A DNA stretch of 64,000 nucleotides, taken from NCBI RefSeq assembly GCF_014898815.1, contig NW_026515482.1:1984001-2048000 (forward strand), given 5' to 3'. This DNA is from Panonychus citri. Taxonomy: Eukaryota; Arthropoda; Arachnida; Trombidiformes; Tetranychidae. The position numbers and the translations under genes are program-made. Below the pieces are notes generated by a model. The model saw only the letters and a list, made by a program, of their open reading frames with translations, was not told the DNA's origin and ran no database searches. This document shows, piece after piece, positions 1-13,962 of this stretch; the first letter of the stretch is position 1, and every line of letters begins with the position of its first letter.

Positions 1-946
1 AGATTAGACTTTTTTTTGTTCAATTATCTCATGGGGATTAATGGTGAAATCAGATTAGTTCATTTCTCTTGATATTTATCTTAATCTAATCTCATTTTCA
101 TTTGTTCATCATCAATGTTTATCTTTGTCTAATGATGATGATCATCATCATGATTACCTTTTTCCAATCCTACAGGTAAGGTCACGATATTTGATTAGTT
201 TACAATCTAGGTAATCAAAGTTAACCTTCACTTATTGACAAACTTGATTAGATTTCTGTGAATAATAATAATCAAACAATTTAATTTCAAATCAAATCAT
301 TTATCAACCCACGTTTATCATGAAATATTGTATTTTTTTTCAAGATTCATTATTGTTGATTGTTGGATGATATTTATTGCTAAATGATACAACAACAACT
401 CGTGGTAATGCCCTGAGGGGTTTCTCATATATTTCAGTTTATTGTTAAATTGCAATTGCAATTTGCTATTCATCATCATCATCATCATCATAAGTAACAA
501 AAAAATGATTATATTATTTTTCAATTAAAGTTAATAAAAAAAAATTTCACAATGATTATTATTATTGTTGTTGATAAGCTTTCAATTAAATTAACCAGGT
601 AAATGATTTAAATGGTGAATTGATTATGATCATTTGTTAATGATGATTACTATTTGATGACAATCAGATAATTTGATTGTTCAATATCAATTGATGACAA
701 ATGAAATTGCTTTTTCATATTGTTTATTATTTTTTGAAACATTTAATCAACTTTTTTGTTTGATGGTCATTTATCAATGATCGTTGTATTAATATCATTA
801 TGAATGATGATGATGATGAAGACAAGGAAGAGGGTAAAGATTATCATTTCGTGATTTCAATGTTTTGTTACAGCTTAACAGTGAGATTCAGGTAGATTCA
901 AGTTGCTTTAATGGTTTTGAAGGAGGAGGTGAAGGTGGAGGTGGAG

Positions 947-950
<4 letters not shown>

Positions 951-992
<42 letters not shown>
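951..992. repeat. (GA)n microsatellite
   Basis: An uninterrupted GA dinucleotide run of about 40 bases follows a purine-rich GGAGGAGG lead-in. It is one of the longer members of the GA/CT family spread through the window. Confidence 0.95.
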
Positions 993-994
<2 letters not shown>

Positions 995-2182
995 TGGTCT
1001 TTTGTGTGTATTGACCTGTTGATGACCAGTGTTTGTTACTATTCTGGTTTTAGTGTAATTTCTGTATATTAATCAATGATTAGAATGAAAAATTCAAGGT
1101 TAAGAATAAATTGAAGAGGAAGCTGCAGATGATACACCAAGTGATGAGGATGAAGATGAAAGATGATGATTTTTTCTTGTTCTCATCTTCACCAACCAAC
1201 ACACACCTAAATCCATATATCATAGACTTTGTATTAATAGTTGTTCATAAGATTTATATTCAATATGCAATATTAACTTAATGGAGGAAAGAAAGAGAAA
1301 CTTTTATCATCTCTTTCTTTCTTTCTTTTTGATTAGTATCTTCATCTTTCTGGTTACATGGAAGGAGATTAGATGATGATGATGATGATGATTAGGAAAA
1401 AGATTAAGCTAAAAGCGATAAGCAGCAAGGCGGAGGAGAGTTGAGTGAGGCTGGTGAAAAGTAGTTGCCTTGAAATTGATTTTACACAGTCAATTGATTA
1501 ATAGGTAAGAAAGAAAAGTTTTTCTTGACTTTTTCATCTTCATCTTCATCATTCTGATCATCTTTTAATCCTCAGGCCTTTTTTGATCACCAAAAGTCAC
1601 CATAACTTTTCAGCCTTTCATTTGTGGTTAATCTTGTATATATACAATGTTACTTGAATACCTCTCTCTCTCTCTCTCACACCTACCTGGTTACCTGTTT
1701 GATTTACCTGAATGAATTTTGTAGGTCAACACAACAAGAGACAGTTGATGATGATGATGATGATGATAATCGATTCGGGTGAAAATTGATGATAAATATT
1801 ATGGTTTTTTCTGCTTGGAAGAATGAAGAGAGTGAGAGAGAATTGGAGAGAGTCAGTGTCAATTAAATGGATGATAAGGTCACGAAAGATGAAAAGTGAT
1901 GCCGAGTAACTTGTTTCCCGAAAGAGCCCAAAGAAAAAAAAATAAAGTTCTGGAAATTCATATATCTGAACATTACTGTTTTTGATGAACATCATGATAT
2001 ATACATTAAGGTGTATTTATTGACAGTGTTACCTGACAGGTTGTTACTCTTATACCTTATGATTTGATTATCATAATCATTTTTAATGAAAGATAATGAT
2101 AATGATTAAAGTTACCAAATGATAGTTAATGTCATCATGATAATCATGATGAAACTTATATATATTTTTACCTGTTCTTATT

Positions 2183-2211
2183 TATCATCATCATCATCAT
2201 CATCATCATCC
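2183..2211. repeat. (ATC)n microsatellite
   Basis: A run of ATC trinucleotides, typical of the ATC/GAT repeats that recur throughout the noncoding DNA here. Similar runs occur at 3380-3409 and in dozens of other places. Confidence 0.9.
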
Positions 2212-5200
2212 ATTATCCAATATGTGTACTTATTGAAAAGGTAGTAAGAAAAACAATTTTTGTCCAACCTAAATTAAGTTCAATCAGGTAAATCTCATTA
2301 ATTGATAACCCAATAAATCATTACGATTAACTGATCATTGATTGAATGATTTACAAAGATTAGAAAAGCAATTTAATCAACCTAAATTGTTGGATCACAA
2401 TCAACAACAGAGTAAATCAGTTAACATCAAGTAACTTTTAATTTAATCAAACAATTGAGAATCCAAATGATTTGGTAAAAGGTTTTGACCTTTACCATTG
2501 ATAAATTAAGATTAGTTTTTAATTGTTTACCTGATTGTTTTGATGAGAGAGTAACAATAATCAAGTATTAATGTTGAAAATTAACTTTTTTTGTCGTGTT
2601 AATTGTTTGTGTGAAACAAACAAACAAAAAACAAACCAAATTAAGAGATAATCAGTTTACTTGATTATCCAATTTAAACGGTTCAATCTACAATCTCATG
2701 AGTTTTAGATTCATGTTTAGATTTTGTTAATTGTTGTTGCCCATGATTAAAATTTTAATGATAATACAATTTATAAGATATCAATTAAATATGAGAGGTT
2801 GATAATTAAAGTTAATGATAATTATTTAAGTTAAAACAAATTGTCAAACCTTTTCTGTTTGTTTGTTTGTTGCAATAATTACTCATAAACAGGATATTCT
2901 CACACATTATCATGATATGAATTGATGATAATTACGATGAGGATGATGGGGTGGACAATTAGGAGAGTGGATGAAGATGAAGATGATGATGAAGATGATG
3001 AGCAAAGGGTATCTCACCTGAAGAGTGGTGTGAGTGTCGGTAAGTATTGCATACCCACTGCCACTGGTATCGAAGTGTAATAATCATTTTCATTGAAAAA
3101 TATGAGAAGAGGGTGGAGAGGAAGATGAGGATGATGAAGATGAAAGAGTGAGATCGTGAGTAACCTGTAATAAATCAATGTTTGCATAATTATCTTCTCT
3201 TTCTTTTCTCTCTCTCTCTTTCTATCTTTTTCATCTTTCTCTCAACGATTCGGTCAACTAACTATCCTCAGGTAAAAAGACTGTGATACCTTTTAACTAA
3301 CTCCCACTCTTTTGTTTCACATCCATTGATTAAGATTAAGATTAACTGATGATGAAACTTGTGATTGACTTTTCTCAGGCTCATCATCATCATCATCATC
3401 ATCATCATCCCTTTGTCTTAAATACAGTCGCAATCATTAATTGTCTCTCTCACGGTCTCGATATTTCTTACCTTTACTCCAATATTAATACATGACTTTT
3501 CCATAGGAAAAATAATAAGAAAAATTATCAATGAATTCATCATCTTCAATCTCTCCCTCTCCTCTCTCTCTCTCACCTTAACATTATTTTGGAAAATCGC
3601 CCTTCACCTCATCATCCTCATTACAATCATTATCACTGACTAATTTAATTTAATTTAGTTCTAACGTTAAAATCATTATAAACTAAGGTAACGCATCCAT
3701 TAATACGTTCAATGTATTTCCCATTATAAATGATTGTATTTAGTCAAATTTTGTTTGTATTATGTGAGAGACTTTGGTTAACCTTGGATAATGAAGGTTT
3801 TAAATAACCAGTTTTTTTCAACAATTTACAAATTGCTTTATTGATACTCTGTAATTTACTCACACACTCACTCTCACAAATGGGAGAGAGAGAGAGAGAG
3901 AGTCAGCAAGTTACGATTAATGAATGAATCAATTTGAACAATCAACTAAGCTAAACTAATGTGATTCCCAATTTTTGTTATTTATTTGAGTGCGTGAAGC
4001 CCAAAAATTAAGGTTTTAATCATAATTACACTGATTTTTAAGCTAATATACTAATTGTTGGGAAATAGTTTTCACATGTGAACAAGATATTAAAGGTGAG
4101 AAACAAGAAACAATCAAGGAAACAACAATTAAAACAAAACGATTCCTAATTGTTACCATTAAACTCACACAAAATAACAAACAATCAAAGTTTATGATGA
4201 GAGATAATGATGCTGATGATGATCAACTTATTGTTCCAATTGAGACAATCAATACTAAATGTAACAATTAATAATCAATCACTTCAATCACATGTTAATC
4301 ATGTTAACCATTGAAATTAATTGATTAATTATCAACATTAATGAAGAAAGGAAAAGTTAAATTTCAAGTTTCATTTTCGTGTTGAATGAAAATATATTAA
4401 GAAAAAGGAAAACTCAAAATTACCTGTTACCTGAATATTAATTGTGATTATCATGATGATGATCATGATTTGTTGTTGATGATCAACATCAATTGATTAT
4501 CTTTACTCAATTTTCATATTGTTAAATCTGATTACTTCATGAATAAAATGATTAAGACTGAACATGAATCTACAGGGAAACCAAATTAAAGCTAAATTTT
4601 CAATCAATATTCAATCAGCTTTTTTTTACCTCTTCTTACAATGAGGATCTAATATATTAAACTAATAGCTAACAATTTAAATCATGATTATCTTGAGACT
4701 TTCTGAGTTTTTTGTAATAATCATTTCAATGAACTTTTTTCATTCATGTAATCACATAGACTAATATACTCACATGTATCTACTCACACACCTTATTAAG
4801 CTTTTAACTTTAATTACATGATAATAATCATGATAATAGTTATGATTAAAAAGCTAATAGAAACACAAGAAAATTTTTCCAATTGAAAACCAAACCTAAA
4901 AAATTATTTCATTTCATTTGATTTTATTTGATTGTTTCCTTTCAATCCGATACTCACGTTACCAATCATGATTAAAGGTTAATTGTTATCACTATTAGTT
5001 GATTGTTGTGGTTTAATTTTAATGATGATGAAAGAGGAGTGATAATATCTTGTAATAGCAAATCAAATTTGATTTGGTTGTCATTCAATATTATTAACAC
5101 AATTGGATTAACGGGATTGTGAATTTTTTCCCCCATTTTCGTTGAAAGATTAAAACAATTAACTGATCAACCCCAATGATTAGGATTAAGTAACACTCTT

Positions 5201-6325
5201 AATCTTGTTGATTAGAGTTTACAAAAGTTTAGGATTAACTTTGTTTCCCTCTTATTGTTATTACAAAACTTTCATCACTTCATCAAACTGATCATTATCT
5301 TCATCAGCATCTTTATCATCATGATTATCTCTCTCTCTCTCTCTCATCATGATAAACTTTTTTTCAGTTGATTATGATTTTTTTTTCATTGCAATTCGTT
5401 GATTGCTAATATCATTTCCTCACGAAAATGATTAGCAAACCAACAGTAATCAAGGTAAAAAAAGCAACATCACTTTTTGACATTTCTCATGATGTTACCT
5501 GTCAAAATTGATGATGAAACAAGATGATGATAATACCTTGTGTGTGTCCATATAAGAAGGAGGTAGTGGGTGGGGAGAGAGGGAGTGAGTATCATCTCAT
5601 CATGTCATCAAGAGGTAATACTTTATTACTATTATTATTATTATTACAACTACTGGAATCATCATCAACCTGGACATTCAAGAAATCGGAGAGATGGAAC
5701 CAGAATTATTATTATTTATTATCCTCCCTCATCCTCCTCCCTATTACCATGAGATTTTGTATGTTGATGACCCTTGAATTGGTGTAGATGATAATTTTTA
5801 TGAATGAAAAGTTAATGATTATCATTGGTCCTCTTCATCATCGTTTTTATCATCATCTTAAAATTTTGGGCAATGATTATTTTCATAATTTGGGTCCTCA
5901 TCATTAGACGACTCATCGTTGCATAACCAATCTTCAACTCTCTCTCTCTCTCTTCTCTCTTCTTCTCTCTCGTCTTTATCATCATCGCTGCTCTCATTCT
6001 ATCATCATCATCATCATCATTTTCATTCAAACAAGAGGCTATAACTTGATGAAGTTGAGGGTGAATCAGAATCATCATCTAATGATGAATGTTTAAAAAT
6101 CTCAGTAAGTGATATCTTCTCTCTTTCTCAATCTCCCAATCATTTCTCTCTCATCATCATCATGTAAAAGATAGTGAGAGAGACACTAAAGCAATGGTCA
6201 ACCAAGCATAACAAGAAAATGACCAAGAATTGCTTCTTATAATCTTTTTACTATCTATGTATATGATTTCCTTCATCATAATTTTTATCTTCAACCTCTC
6301 TCCCTCTCATAACAAAAAAGTCCAT

Positions 6326-6327
<2 letters not shown>

Positions 6328-6362
<35 letters not shown>
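6328..6362. repeat. (GA)n microsatellite
   Basis: A pure GA dinucleotide run of about 34 bases in noncoding DNA upstream of the Cut-like gene. Confidence 0.95.
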
Positions 6363-6364
<2 letters not shown>

Positions 6365-6999
6365 CTCAGGTCATTCTGAGTTAATCATCATCATCAGAAA
6401 ACGTAGTTTACCTTGATTTTTACTTTGCAAACTCTTTACCAACCATCGTTTCTCAATTACTATTCTGGACAGATAATAACAATCATAATAATAATGATGA
6501 TGATAATCAAGATTGTCTCACTCAACTCACATAACCATGTTGATAATGATATAATAATAATAAACATAATAATAATGGTAACAATAATTGCCAAAAGTTT
6601 GCAAAAATATTTTTTGCAGGTCAATGTAAAGGCGATTCTGGTGACTATTTTTTTTCTGGTCACCTCCCAATTCCCCTTGTTTCAAGATAGATTAACCCCT
6701 CAGGGTGATTAAATAATTATCACAACCATGAAAAACTAAAAAATGGTAAAAAATAATCAACAAAATTGACCAACCATTGACAGAATCGTTATTATCTATC
6801 AACAAAAATTTATAGACTCAGAAAAATAATTATCATGATAATGATTCATAGGAACTGATTATTATTATTATTATATGATGACAATGGGTGAAAGTGTTTA
6901 CCTGTTGATGATGAGCTTCATATAATGAGCTTATCATCCTGTGCCACTGGACAATACCCAGATAATTGTCCGCACTCATTAATGCGTAACTATCACTAC

Positions 7000-7002
<3 letters not shown>

Positions 7003-7043
<41 letters not shown>
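7003..7043. repeat. (CT)n microsatellite
   Basis: A CT dinucleotide run with one GT interruption, about 40 bases long, in noncoding DNA. Confidence 0.9.
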
Positions 7044-7370
7044 ACTCAAATGATGAATCAAAAAAATTGTGATTAGTGCCACACCTTTATCATTGAAATT
7101 CATTGAACATTCTCATCTCATATTATCACTTGTAGTTGAAATTTTCAATTGAATTGATTGTGATAATCATGAATCACAATCAACAACTTTGATAAAAAGG
7201 TTAACTCCTTTTTTCAATTGATAGTAATTCAAAAAGTGAAGTCAAACAAGTGAATCTGATGATGATGATAAGATGATTTCTTTCCGCTCTTTACCTGAGT
7301 TTTTTTCCTCATCCTTCAACAATCAATTCCACCTACAACCTCCCTCATCTTCCTCTCTCTCTCTCTCTAC

Positions 7371-8126
7371 AAAATATCATTGGAATTAATAAGTGATACC
7401 TGATGATGATGATGATAAATAATAATGACAAGGGGATGAAGATGATACGAAGAAAGAAAAAAAAATTATCTCTTTTTGTTTATTTCGCCAGGTAACTTTT
7501 TTCATTTACTGTTTAACCTTTCATTGTTAATCCGGTTGTTTTGTTTAATCATAATTGTTAATTGTTCAGGGTGGAGATTGAATTAGTCTTCTGAAATGAT
7601 TGGTTTGATCACTCTCAATCCATTCATGATCATCAAGCCTGAACCAATCATTATAAAGTCAATTTTTCCCCTTCAATCATCATTATCATTTTTTATTGTA
7701 TCTTTTCATCATCATCATCATCATCTTCATTTCTCTCTCTCTCTCTACAAAATATCATTGGAATTAATAAGTGATACCTGATGATGATGATGATAAATAA
7801 TAATGACAAGGGGATGAAGATGATACGAAGAAAGAAAAAAAAATTATCTCTTTTTGTTTATTTCGCCAGGTAACTTTTTTCATTTACTGTTTAACCTTTC
7901 ATTGTTAATCCGGTTGTTTTGTTTAATCATAATTGTTAATTGTTCAGGGTGGAGATTGAATTAGTCTTCTGAAATGATTGGTTTGATCACTCTCAATCCA
8001 TTCATGATCATCAAGCCTGAACCAATCATTATAAAGTCAATTTTTCCCCTTCAATCATCATTATCATTTTTTATTGTATCTTTTTCATCATCATCATCAT
8101 CATCTTCATTTCTCTCTCTCTCTCTC
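7371..8126. repeat. 378-bp direct tandem duplication
   Basis: Two adjacent direct copies run from about 7371 to 7748 and from 7749 to 8126. The offset is exactly 378 bases wherever I compared distinctive words (AAAATATCATTGG at 7371 and 7749; ATGATTGGTTTGATC at 7596 and 7974). By eye the copies differ only in the length of one T run near their 3' ends. Both junctions lie in (CT)n tracts, which suggests unequal exchange or slippage between CT repeats. The near identity means a very recent event, or an assembly that placed two haplotypes in series. Confidence 0.93.
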
Positions 8127-9588
8127 TTCCTCCATCAAGGATATTTACCCCTGATAGCCCTTGAAAGAGAAACAGAGAGTGTAAAAGAAAGAGAAAAAGA
8201 AAGACTAATATTATCAATGAAAATTTTTTTTTTCTCTCAAAGAAAAAAAAACTTATAGGACGTGAGTTGAATTTTCTACCCACTAGATGGCGTTGACTTT
8301 GATTTTCTTTCTCTCACTCAAACTAAAAGTAAGAAGAAAACTTTTTGTAAACAATTCAGTGTAACTTTAACTTCAATCGTGTTCACATCAATAAAATTTT
8401 ACAATCAATATAATATAACAATTAAACTTGTATATATATTTATCTATATCAATGATTTCCAGTGATTAGTTAATTATAAACATACAATAATTTTAATCAC
8501 AACAGTTGCATTTGTGTTAATTTAGTTTTCACATTTTTATGATCAGTGGTTGACATTTTATTAACTAATAATCAACATCTTTAATCAAATGATTAGTTTG
8601 GTTTTTGTTTTTTTCTCCTTCATCATCACCATCAACAACTAATTAACTAACTACAATTTACTATTAATTAGTTAATCATTATCATTTTTACCAGATAATT
8701 AAATCGTTGTTAATTAATTAACAATCACAATGATAATATAATATAAAAACTAAACTTGTAACTAATTGTTTAACTGAAACAACCAAAATCCCAACAATCA
8801 ATTGAACTTCAATCATCAGTTAATCATCATAATTAAAACAACAATCAATCAATTAATCCGTTAATCCGTTAAAAAAAAGTGATTGTTAATCCAATAAAAT
8901 ATATTGTTGTTAATTGTTTGTCTTATTATTAATTAATCCAACAGGTAGCAAAGTGATTTTTTTTTGGTACAAATTAAAGTGATAAAAAAAAAGCAATCAT
9001 CATCATTATCATCATCAATTTTAATCATCATTGACATCATTACCTTTTTAATTATCATCTAATATAATGTTAATTGTCCTAATCAGTTTTACACAATTGG
9101 ATCATCATCATAATCAAGTGATATCAGTAGTTAATTACAATCAACCAGCAACAATGATATGTGAACATGATTTATCAACTTAATTATATTAATTACTTTG
9201 ATCATCATTGGCTTAAACAAGCTACAATTTAAATCAATCAAATTAGTTGTAACATCTCAACACAATTAACAACAACTCGAACAACAACAATTTCCGAATG
9301 GTAATTTAGCTAAACAATTAAAACGATTTTTTTTGTTGTTGTTGTTTCAATTAATCAAATGATTTGTGATTCCAATTTAATAATATATATCCTAATATAT
9401 CCCGTAAAGTTTTTCTAATTATTTGTTGTGGATAATCAACAATTTAAAATCTAATAAACAATTACGACGAGGAAAACAGTTTGTTTTTGATCACAATTAA
9501 CAGAAAAATCGTCAAAATCAATTTTCGTGTTGATTGAAATTGATTGTAATTTGTTAAGTAAAAAAAAAAGTCAATTGGACACGTTACA
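8127..9588. other. Proximal upstream region of the Cut-like gene
   Basis: This is AT-rich sequence without a supported gene, immediately upstream of the first coding exon. It holds a CTCF-like motif (8280-8292) and many CAATTA/TAATTG words. The last part probably includes the 5'UTR of the first coding exon: an in-frame TAA lies at 9559-9561 and no splice acceptor is needed before the ATG at 9589. I cannot place a transcription start. Confidence 0.5.
8280..8292 (+). promoter_or_regulatory. CTCF-like motif, + orientation
   Basis: The 13-mer CCACTAGATGGCG matches the known CTCF core consensus (CCASYAGRKGGCR) at every position. It stands out in AT-rich DNA and lies about 1.3 kb upstream of the first coding exon of the Cut-like gene. 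The consensus is established for animals, including arthropods. Occupancy here is inference. Confidence 0.45.
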
Positions 9589-10071
9589 ATGGAGACTACA
9601 TCAAGTCATCAAGAAATGACCGGGACACCTTCACCATCACCGTCACCCGAACCATCAACAGAAACAACCACAACGGTAACACTGATTGAACCAAATTCAC
9701 CTTCAACCTCACCTCAACCTTTATCAACAACAACAACAACAACACCACCATCACCACCACCAACAACAACAACATCAATAACGGTAACCCTAATTGAACC
9801 ACCAATAGTTTCACAATTATCCTCACCACAAACAACACCAACAACAACACAACCAACAACAGGAACAACATTGTCCAAATCAAATGCATCACCTAAACTA
9901 TGCTCACCTTCATTTTCATCTTCAAGATCATCTTCATCGACAACAACACCATCACCATCACCACCATCGTCACCATCATCACCACCATGTTCACCACCTT
10001 CGAATCCATTGTCATCAATGGTAAAATCACCTTCCACCGACTCAACAATTCTCGCACAAAAAGAGCACGAG
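9589..10071 (+). CDS. cut: Cut-like protein, coding exon 1 of 5
   Basis: This is the first coding exon (residues 1-161). The start is the first ATG after an in-frame TAA at 9559-9561 and has A at -3 and G at +4. The exon ends in GAG followed by GTAAGT at 10072, phase 0. Most of it is Pro/Ser/Thr-rich low-complexity sequence with a twice-used TVTLIEP motif (residues near 27 and 66). The last residues (LAQKEHE) join in frame to ISKLVEEIKKLREQIK of exon 2 and form a short coiled coil of the kind found near the N terminus of Cut/CUX proteins. Known Cut and CUX1 have longer N-terminal coiled-coil regions, so other 5' exons or promoters could exist upstream. The gene as a whole encodes a sequence-specific nuclear transcription factor of the Cut family. 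Confidence 0.85.
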
Positions 10072-13000
10072 GTAAGTTTTTTTCATAATCCAAATCGAAA
10101 CAAAAAAAAAGTTCTAATCCTAAACAAAAAAAACCTCTTCCTCTTAATCTTCACACAATCTACTTAATCTAATTAGTCTACTGAATAGACATTCAATTAA
10201 TTATGATTAATCATGTTCTCAGACACGATTAGTTGATTAGTTAGGTTAAAATTGTTGTTCTTTCCTCAATAGTACAATTAACGTTCAATTTGGTTTAATC
10301 AATTAATCAGCAATTTGATGAGACATAAATCACAGAATTTACATTAAAACAGAAATTAGAACTTTTTAGCAATATAACAAATTCGATGAGAAATAATAAT
10401 AATAAGAAAAAAAAAAGTTCTAATTGAAATGGAAACTTGAATAATCGAGGTTAATATAAATAATAATAATAATATAAGAAATTGTCTCGATTCCAAGTTA
10501 ATCAACATTTTAAATTGTCTATTTGTAAGCTAATTAAGTTCAATATCTTGTTCAGCATTAAACTAAATTAACTAATTTCTCAACCTAATGATTAACTTTT
10601 CCAAGGAAAAGAGAGACAGAGAGATGAACAATTATAATTGAAACTAAATTAACTTACAATCAATTGTTAACAACCACACACATACAAATTATGATTTACC
10701 GATTATGATGATAACTTAATATACTTTAAGGTAAATCCATTGACAGATTATTATGATAAATGTTTTCCCATTGATATGTAAATTGTCATACTAATCATAA
10801 TCATAATCCATTCATCATAATAATCAATAGTAAATCTTATTGAAAGGTTAGTCTTATTGTTACTTTTTGTTGTATTGGATAATAATAAATATCAATTGAC
10901 CATAATAATGGACAGATAATAATCAATAATAATAATAATAGTAAACCAACAATCAACTAAATTGTTAAGTACTTATCATTATTATGATTAGTAAATGATG
11001 ATCATCATTTATCATAACAATATCTATATATCAACATGTATGTATTATGTATATTTAACTACAGGTTGACCAATCAACTTGATTTAATTGGTTGGTCAGT
11101 TTATTTTTTATTGGAAAATTTTTTTAAAACAATTAATTAGATCAATGATTTTAGTGATTTTTTTTTTCTCACTGATTATCAACATTGATTAGTTAATATA
11201 TGAAGAGAGAGAGAGAGAGATGGTTGGAAAAAGTTTTAAAACGATTGAAATTTGCCTTTAATTACAATTGATAATCTAATTAGATTTAACTATTTATGTG
11301 TTCAATCAATAATCTACTATTTAATCATTTGAAAAGTCAGTCCAATTAATAATCAAACTATTAAATCAGTAAACCTGATCAACCGGACTTGAGGGGTTAA
11401 GGTAAATGATAGTTTACCTTTTTTTTTTTGCTCATTCTTGTTGATTGTTGACCAAATTGTTGCCATTACATGAAAGATTATGATTAAGGTTTAGATTTAC
11501 CTGATTTGTTGATAGATGGACTGAGTACTAAATTTGATCCATTTTCCAATTGCTTGTCATCATCATCATCTTTTTCATCATCCTCATCTTTTTTCATGTG
11601 TTTTACTGTGAAATGATGATTATGATGATGATACCGTTTGTTGATAAGTTTTTTGATTGCGTTGGTTGAAAAATAGCCTCAAGGGGTCAGTTTGAATTCT
11701 TAATTCAGTTTAGAATTATAAAAAATTAAGGAATCAGGTCTTTTTAATTTCATTCATTGAAATTAAATTAAATCTTTCAATAATCATCATTATAATCAAT
11801 AGGGAGAGAGAGAGAGAGAGACTCATCATCATCCTCATCAAAATTGATGATTAACTAATTGATTTAATCAAGGATTAGTTGATAATGATGATCAAGTAAA
11901 GGTCAAATCATCACACACACGCTTAGAAATACAGTCAATAGCAATTAATTGAATTAAATACCCATCATATTAAAACAATTAGTTGATTGTTAATGAACAA
12001 AACAAGAAATTATATTTTTGTTTCAACTGCAATCATTTCAATTGAACAACAACAGCACCAAAAACGTTTTAATTACTTATTCAATTAAATAAATAATGAG
12101 TTAATTGTAATTAGTGAAAAAGTGACCCAACACATAATTTCAATCATAATCAATGATAATAAACGTGACCTTTAAAATGACCTTGAGTTTTTTTTTACAA
12201 CTAATTTAATAACAATTGAAATGAAAAAATCAAATGAATTAAATGATTAGTGAAAAGTTTGAGATAATTTTGTTTTTCTTTCTACTTTTTCATTGAAAAC
12301 TAATTGTGAAAACTTTTCAAGGTAAAGTCGTGGTCATTATAATCAACAGGTAGATATTAAATCCGTTTTAATTGGTCAGTTAACAATTAATTATATTATC
12401 ATTATCGTTATTATATATCAATGATCAAAACAGTAACAATTTAAAACATCAACAGAAACAATTAGCTGGCAAAACCAGAATATGAAAACAAATATAATAT
12501 ATGAATTACTATTATATTATTGTACTAATAACAATTAGACTATCAAGGTTATCAAATTAATTAGTAAACTATTTGATCGTTCAGGCAATTAGCCACAATT
12601 GGCGTTAAAGTGGCCAATTTAATTGCTTTTGAAATTAATAAATCATCAACATTGTACTTGATTATATGATAATATTAGTTGATTAACAAACAATATTATC
12701 AAAAATTAATTGTTATTAGTTTGAAAATTAATAGTTAACGATAACAATTTAAAAAAGTACACACTGGATAAGGTGATTATGAGTGTGAAAATTTTAGTGT
12801 CACAACATTTCAACATATGATATTATTATATATATTTAATTGTCGGTCTGATTATTACACTGAATCTGGGCTAATTTAATGATCACATATTGTGACCATC
12901 AAATGATAATAATAATAATTGTTAAATGGTGATAATAATGATAATAAAATTAAATGTGGTATGATGATGATGATGATTATTTGATAATATGTATTGGCCA

Positions 13001-13962
13001 TTTTCTGTCAATGGATAAAAATAAAGCGGAAAATGTTATTACAATTTTTACCTTTTTCGCCATTTTTTTTGGCGTAATTTCTGTTTGTATGTGTGTCCAC
13101 TATTAGGAAGACTATTGGTCAGTTGCCTGTATTTGGGTCTCTTTCTGTTTTCTTATAAAAAAGATACTTTTCTCTTCACCCTGGACAATTGACCCAAACA
13201 GTGTTTACGTTTGTGTGATTGTTTAGGTGATTTGATTTCTTTTTTCTTCTCTCTCTCTCTCTCTTTCTCTCTCATTGGACTGGTCATCTCTATCATCATC
13301 TCCCTCTCTTCACACTGATTTACATAAGATTGACTTTTTGGTCCATCTCATTTTCCCTCATAAATTTAACAATCACCTTTAACCCATAACAGATTGACTT
13401 TTCCTCTTTACTGGTCACTTTTTCTTACCTTTTTTTATGCTATTCTTTTGTCCATTTGACCTAATTTCGAGACTATTACATGATAATGATGAGAACTGAT
13501 TATATAATAGATTAAGCGAATGAGAATCGAATAGCTAATCAGAATCTGTGTTATCATTTTCACTCTTAATTTGTTGTTAATCTCTTCAATATATCTAATA
13601 TTTATTACCTTGCAATTGTCAATAATAAATTATTGTGGTTATTATTTGAGATACTAATCAGATTGATGAGGATAATGATGATGATCATCATCTTTCAACA
13701 ATAATTTGACTTCTCCTTCCACCTCAGAATTTTGTTTACTCTAACAATCTCTCAATCAACACACACAAATGATAGATTGAAGAAGAAGCGAAAAAAAAGT
13801 TTACATCAACAAGAAGTTGTTCATGTTTACTGTTTATCTTCAGGGATAATCCACTCTCTCAAATGAACCTTATACTTGATGAAATACAATAATAATAATA
13901 ATAATGTTTCTCTTTTCTCTTTCATCTTCCTTATCATCATGATGATGATGATACATTTACAG
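10072..13962 (+). other. Cut-like gene intron 1
   Basis: The intron is bounded by GTAAGT at 10072 and an AG at 13961-13962, just before ATCTCGAAACTAGTC. It is AT-rich, with few GA tracts (11207-11220 and 11804-11820) and many CAATTA/TAATTG words. It holds a strong inverted repeat at 12585-12626. No nested gene was found. Confidence 0.8.
12585..12626. repeat. Imperfect inverted repeat
   Basis: GCAATTA and AATTGGC on the left can pair with GCCAATT and TAATTGC on the right, a 14-bp stem with a GCCAC bulge and a short loop. A second register (GCCAC with GTGGC) is also possible. It lies in Cut intron 1. The function is unknown and it may be chance structure in AT-rich DNA. Confidence 0.6.

Larger units (their letters stand above)
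1..7370. other. Upstream noncoding region, no gene seen
   Basis: This stretch holds no reading frame I can support as a gene. All longer frames are translations of (ATC)n, (GAT)n or (CT)n runs, or of AT-rich sequence without recognisable domains. It contains GA/CT microsatellites (951-992, 6328-6362, 7003-7043), trinucleotide ATC runs (for example 2183-2211 and 3380-3409) and two CCCTSAGGG palindromes (411-419, 6697-6705). It lies upstream of the Cut-like gene, so it may hold distal promoters, 5'UTR exons or enhancers of that gene. That is inference from position only. Confidence 0.6.

Noticed and set aside
7596..8258. Two frames that share the same first 37 residues, at first sight paralogues
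   Set aside because: Created by the 378-bp tandem duplication of noncoding DNA. They diverge as soon as the T-run length changes.
11064..11099. Inverted repeat TTGACCAATCAA...AATTGGTTGGTCAG
   Set aside because: A short imperfect stem made of the region's common words, with nothing else to support a function.
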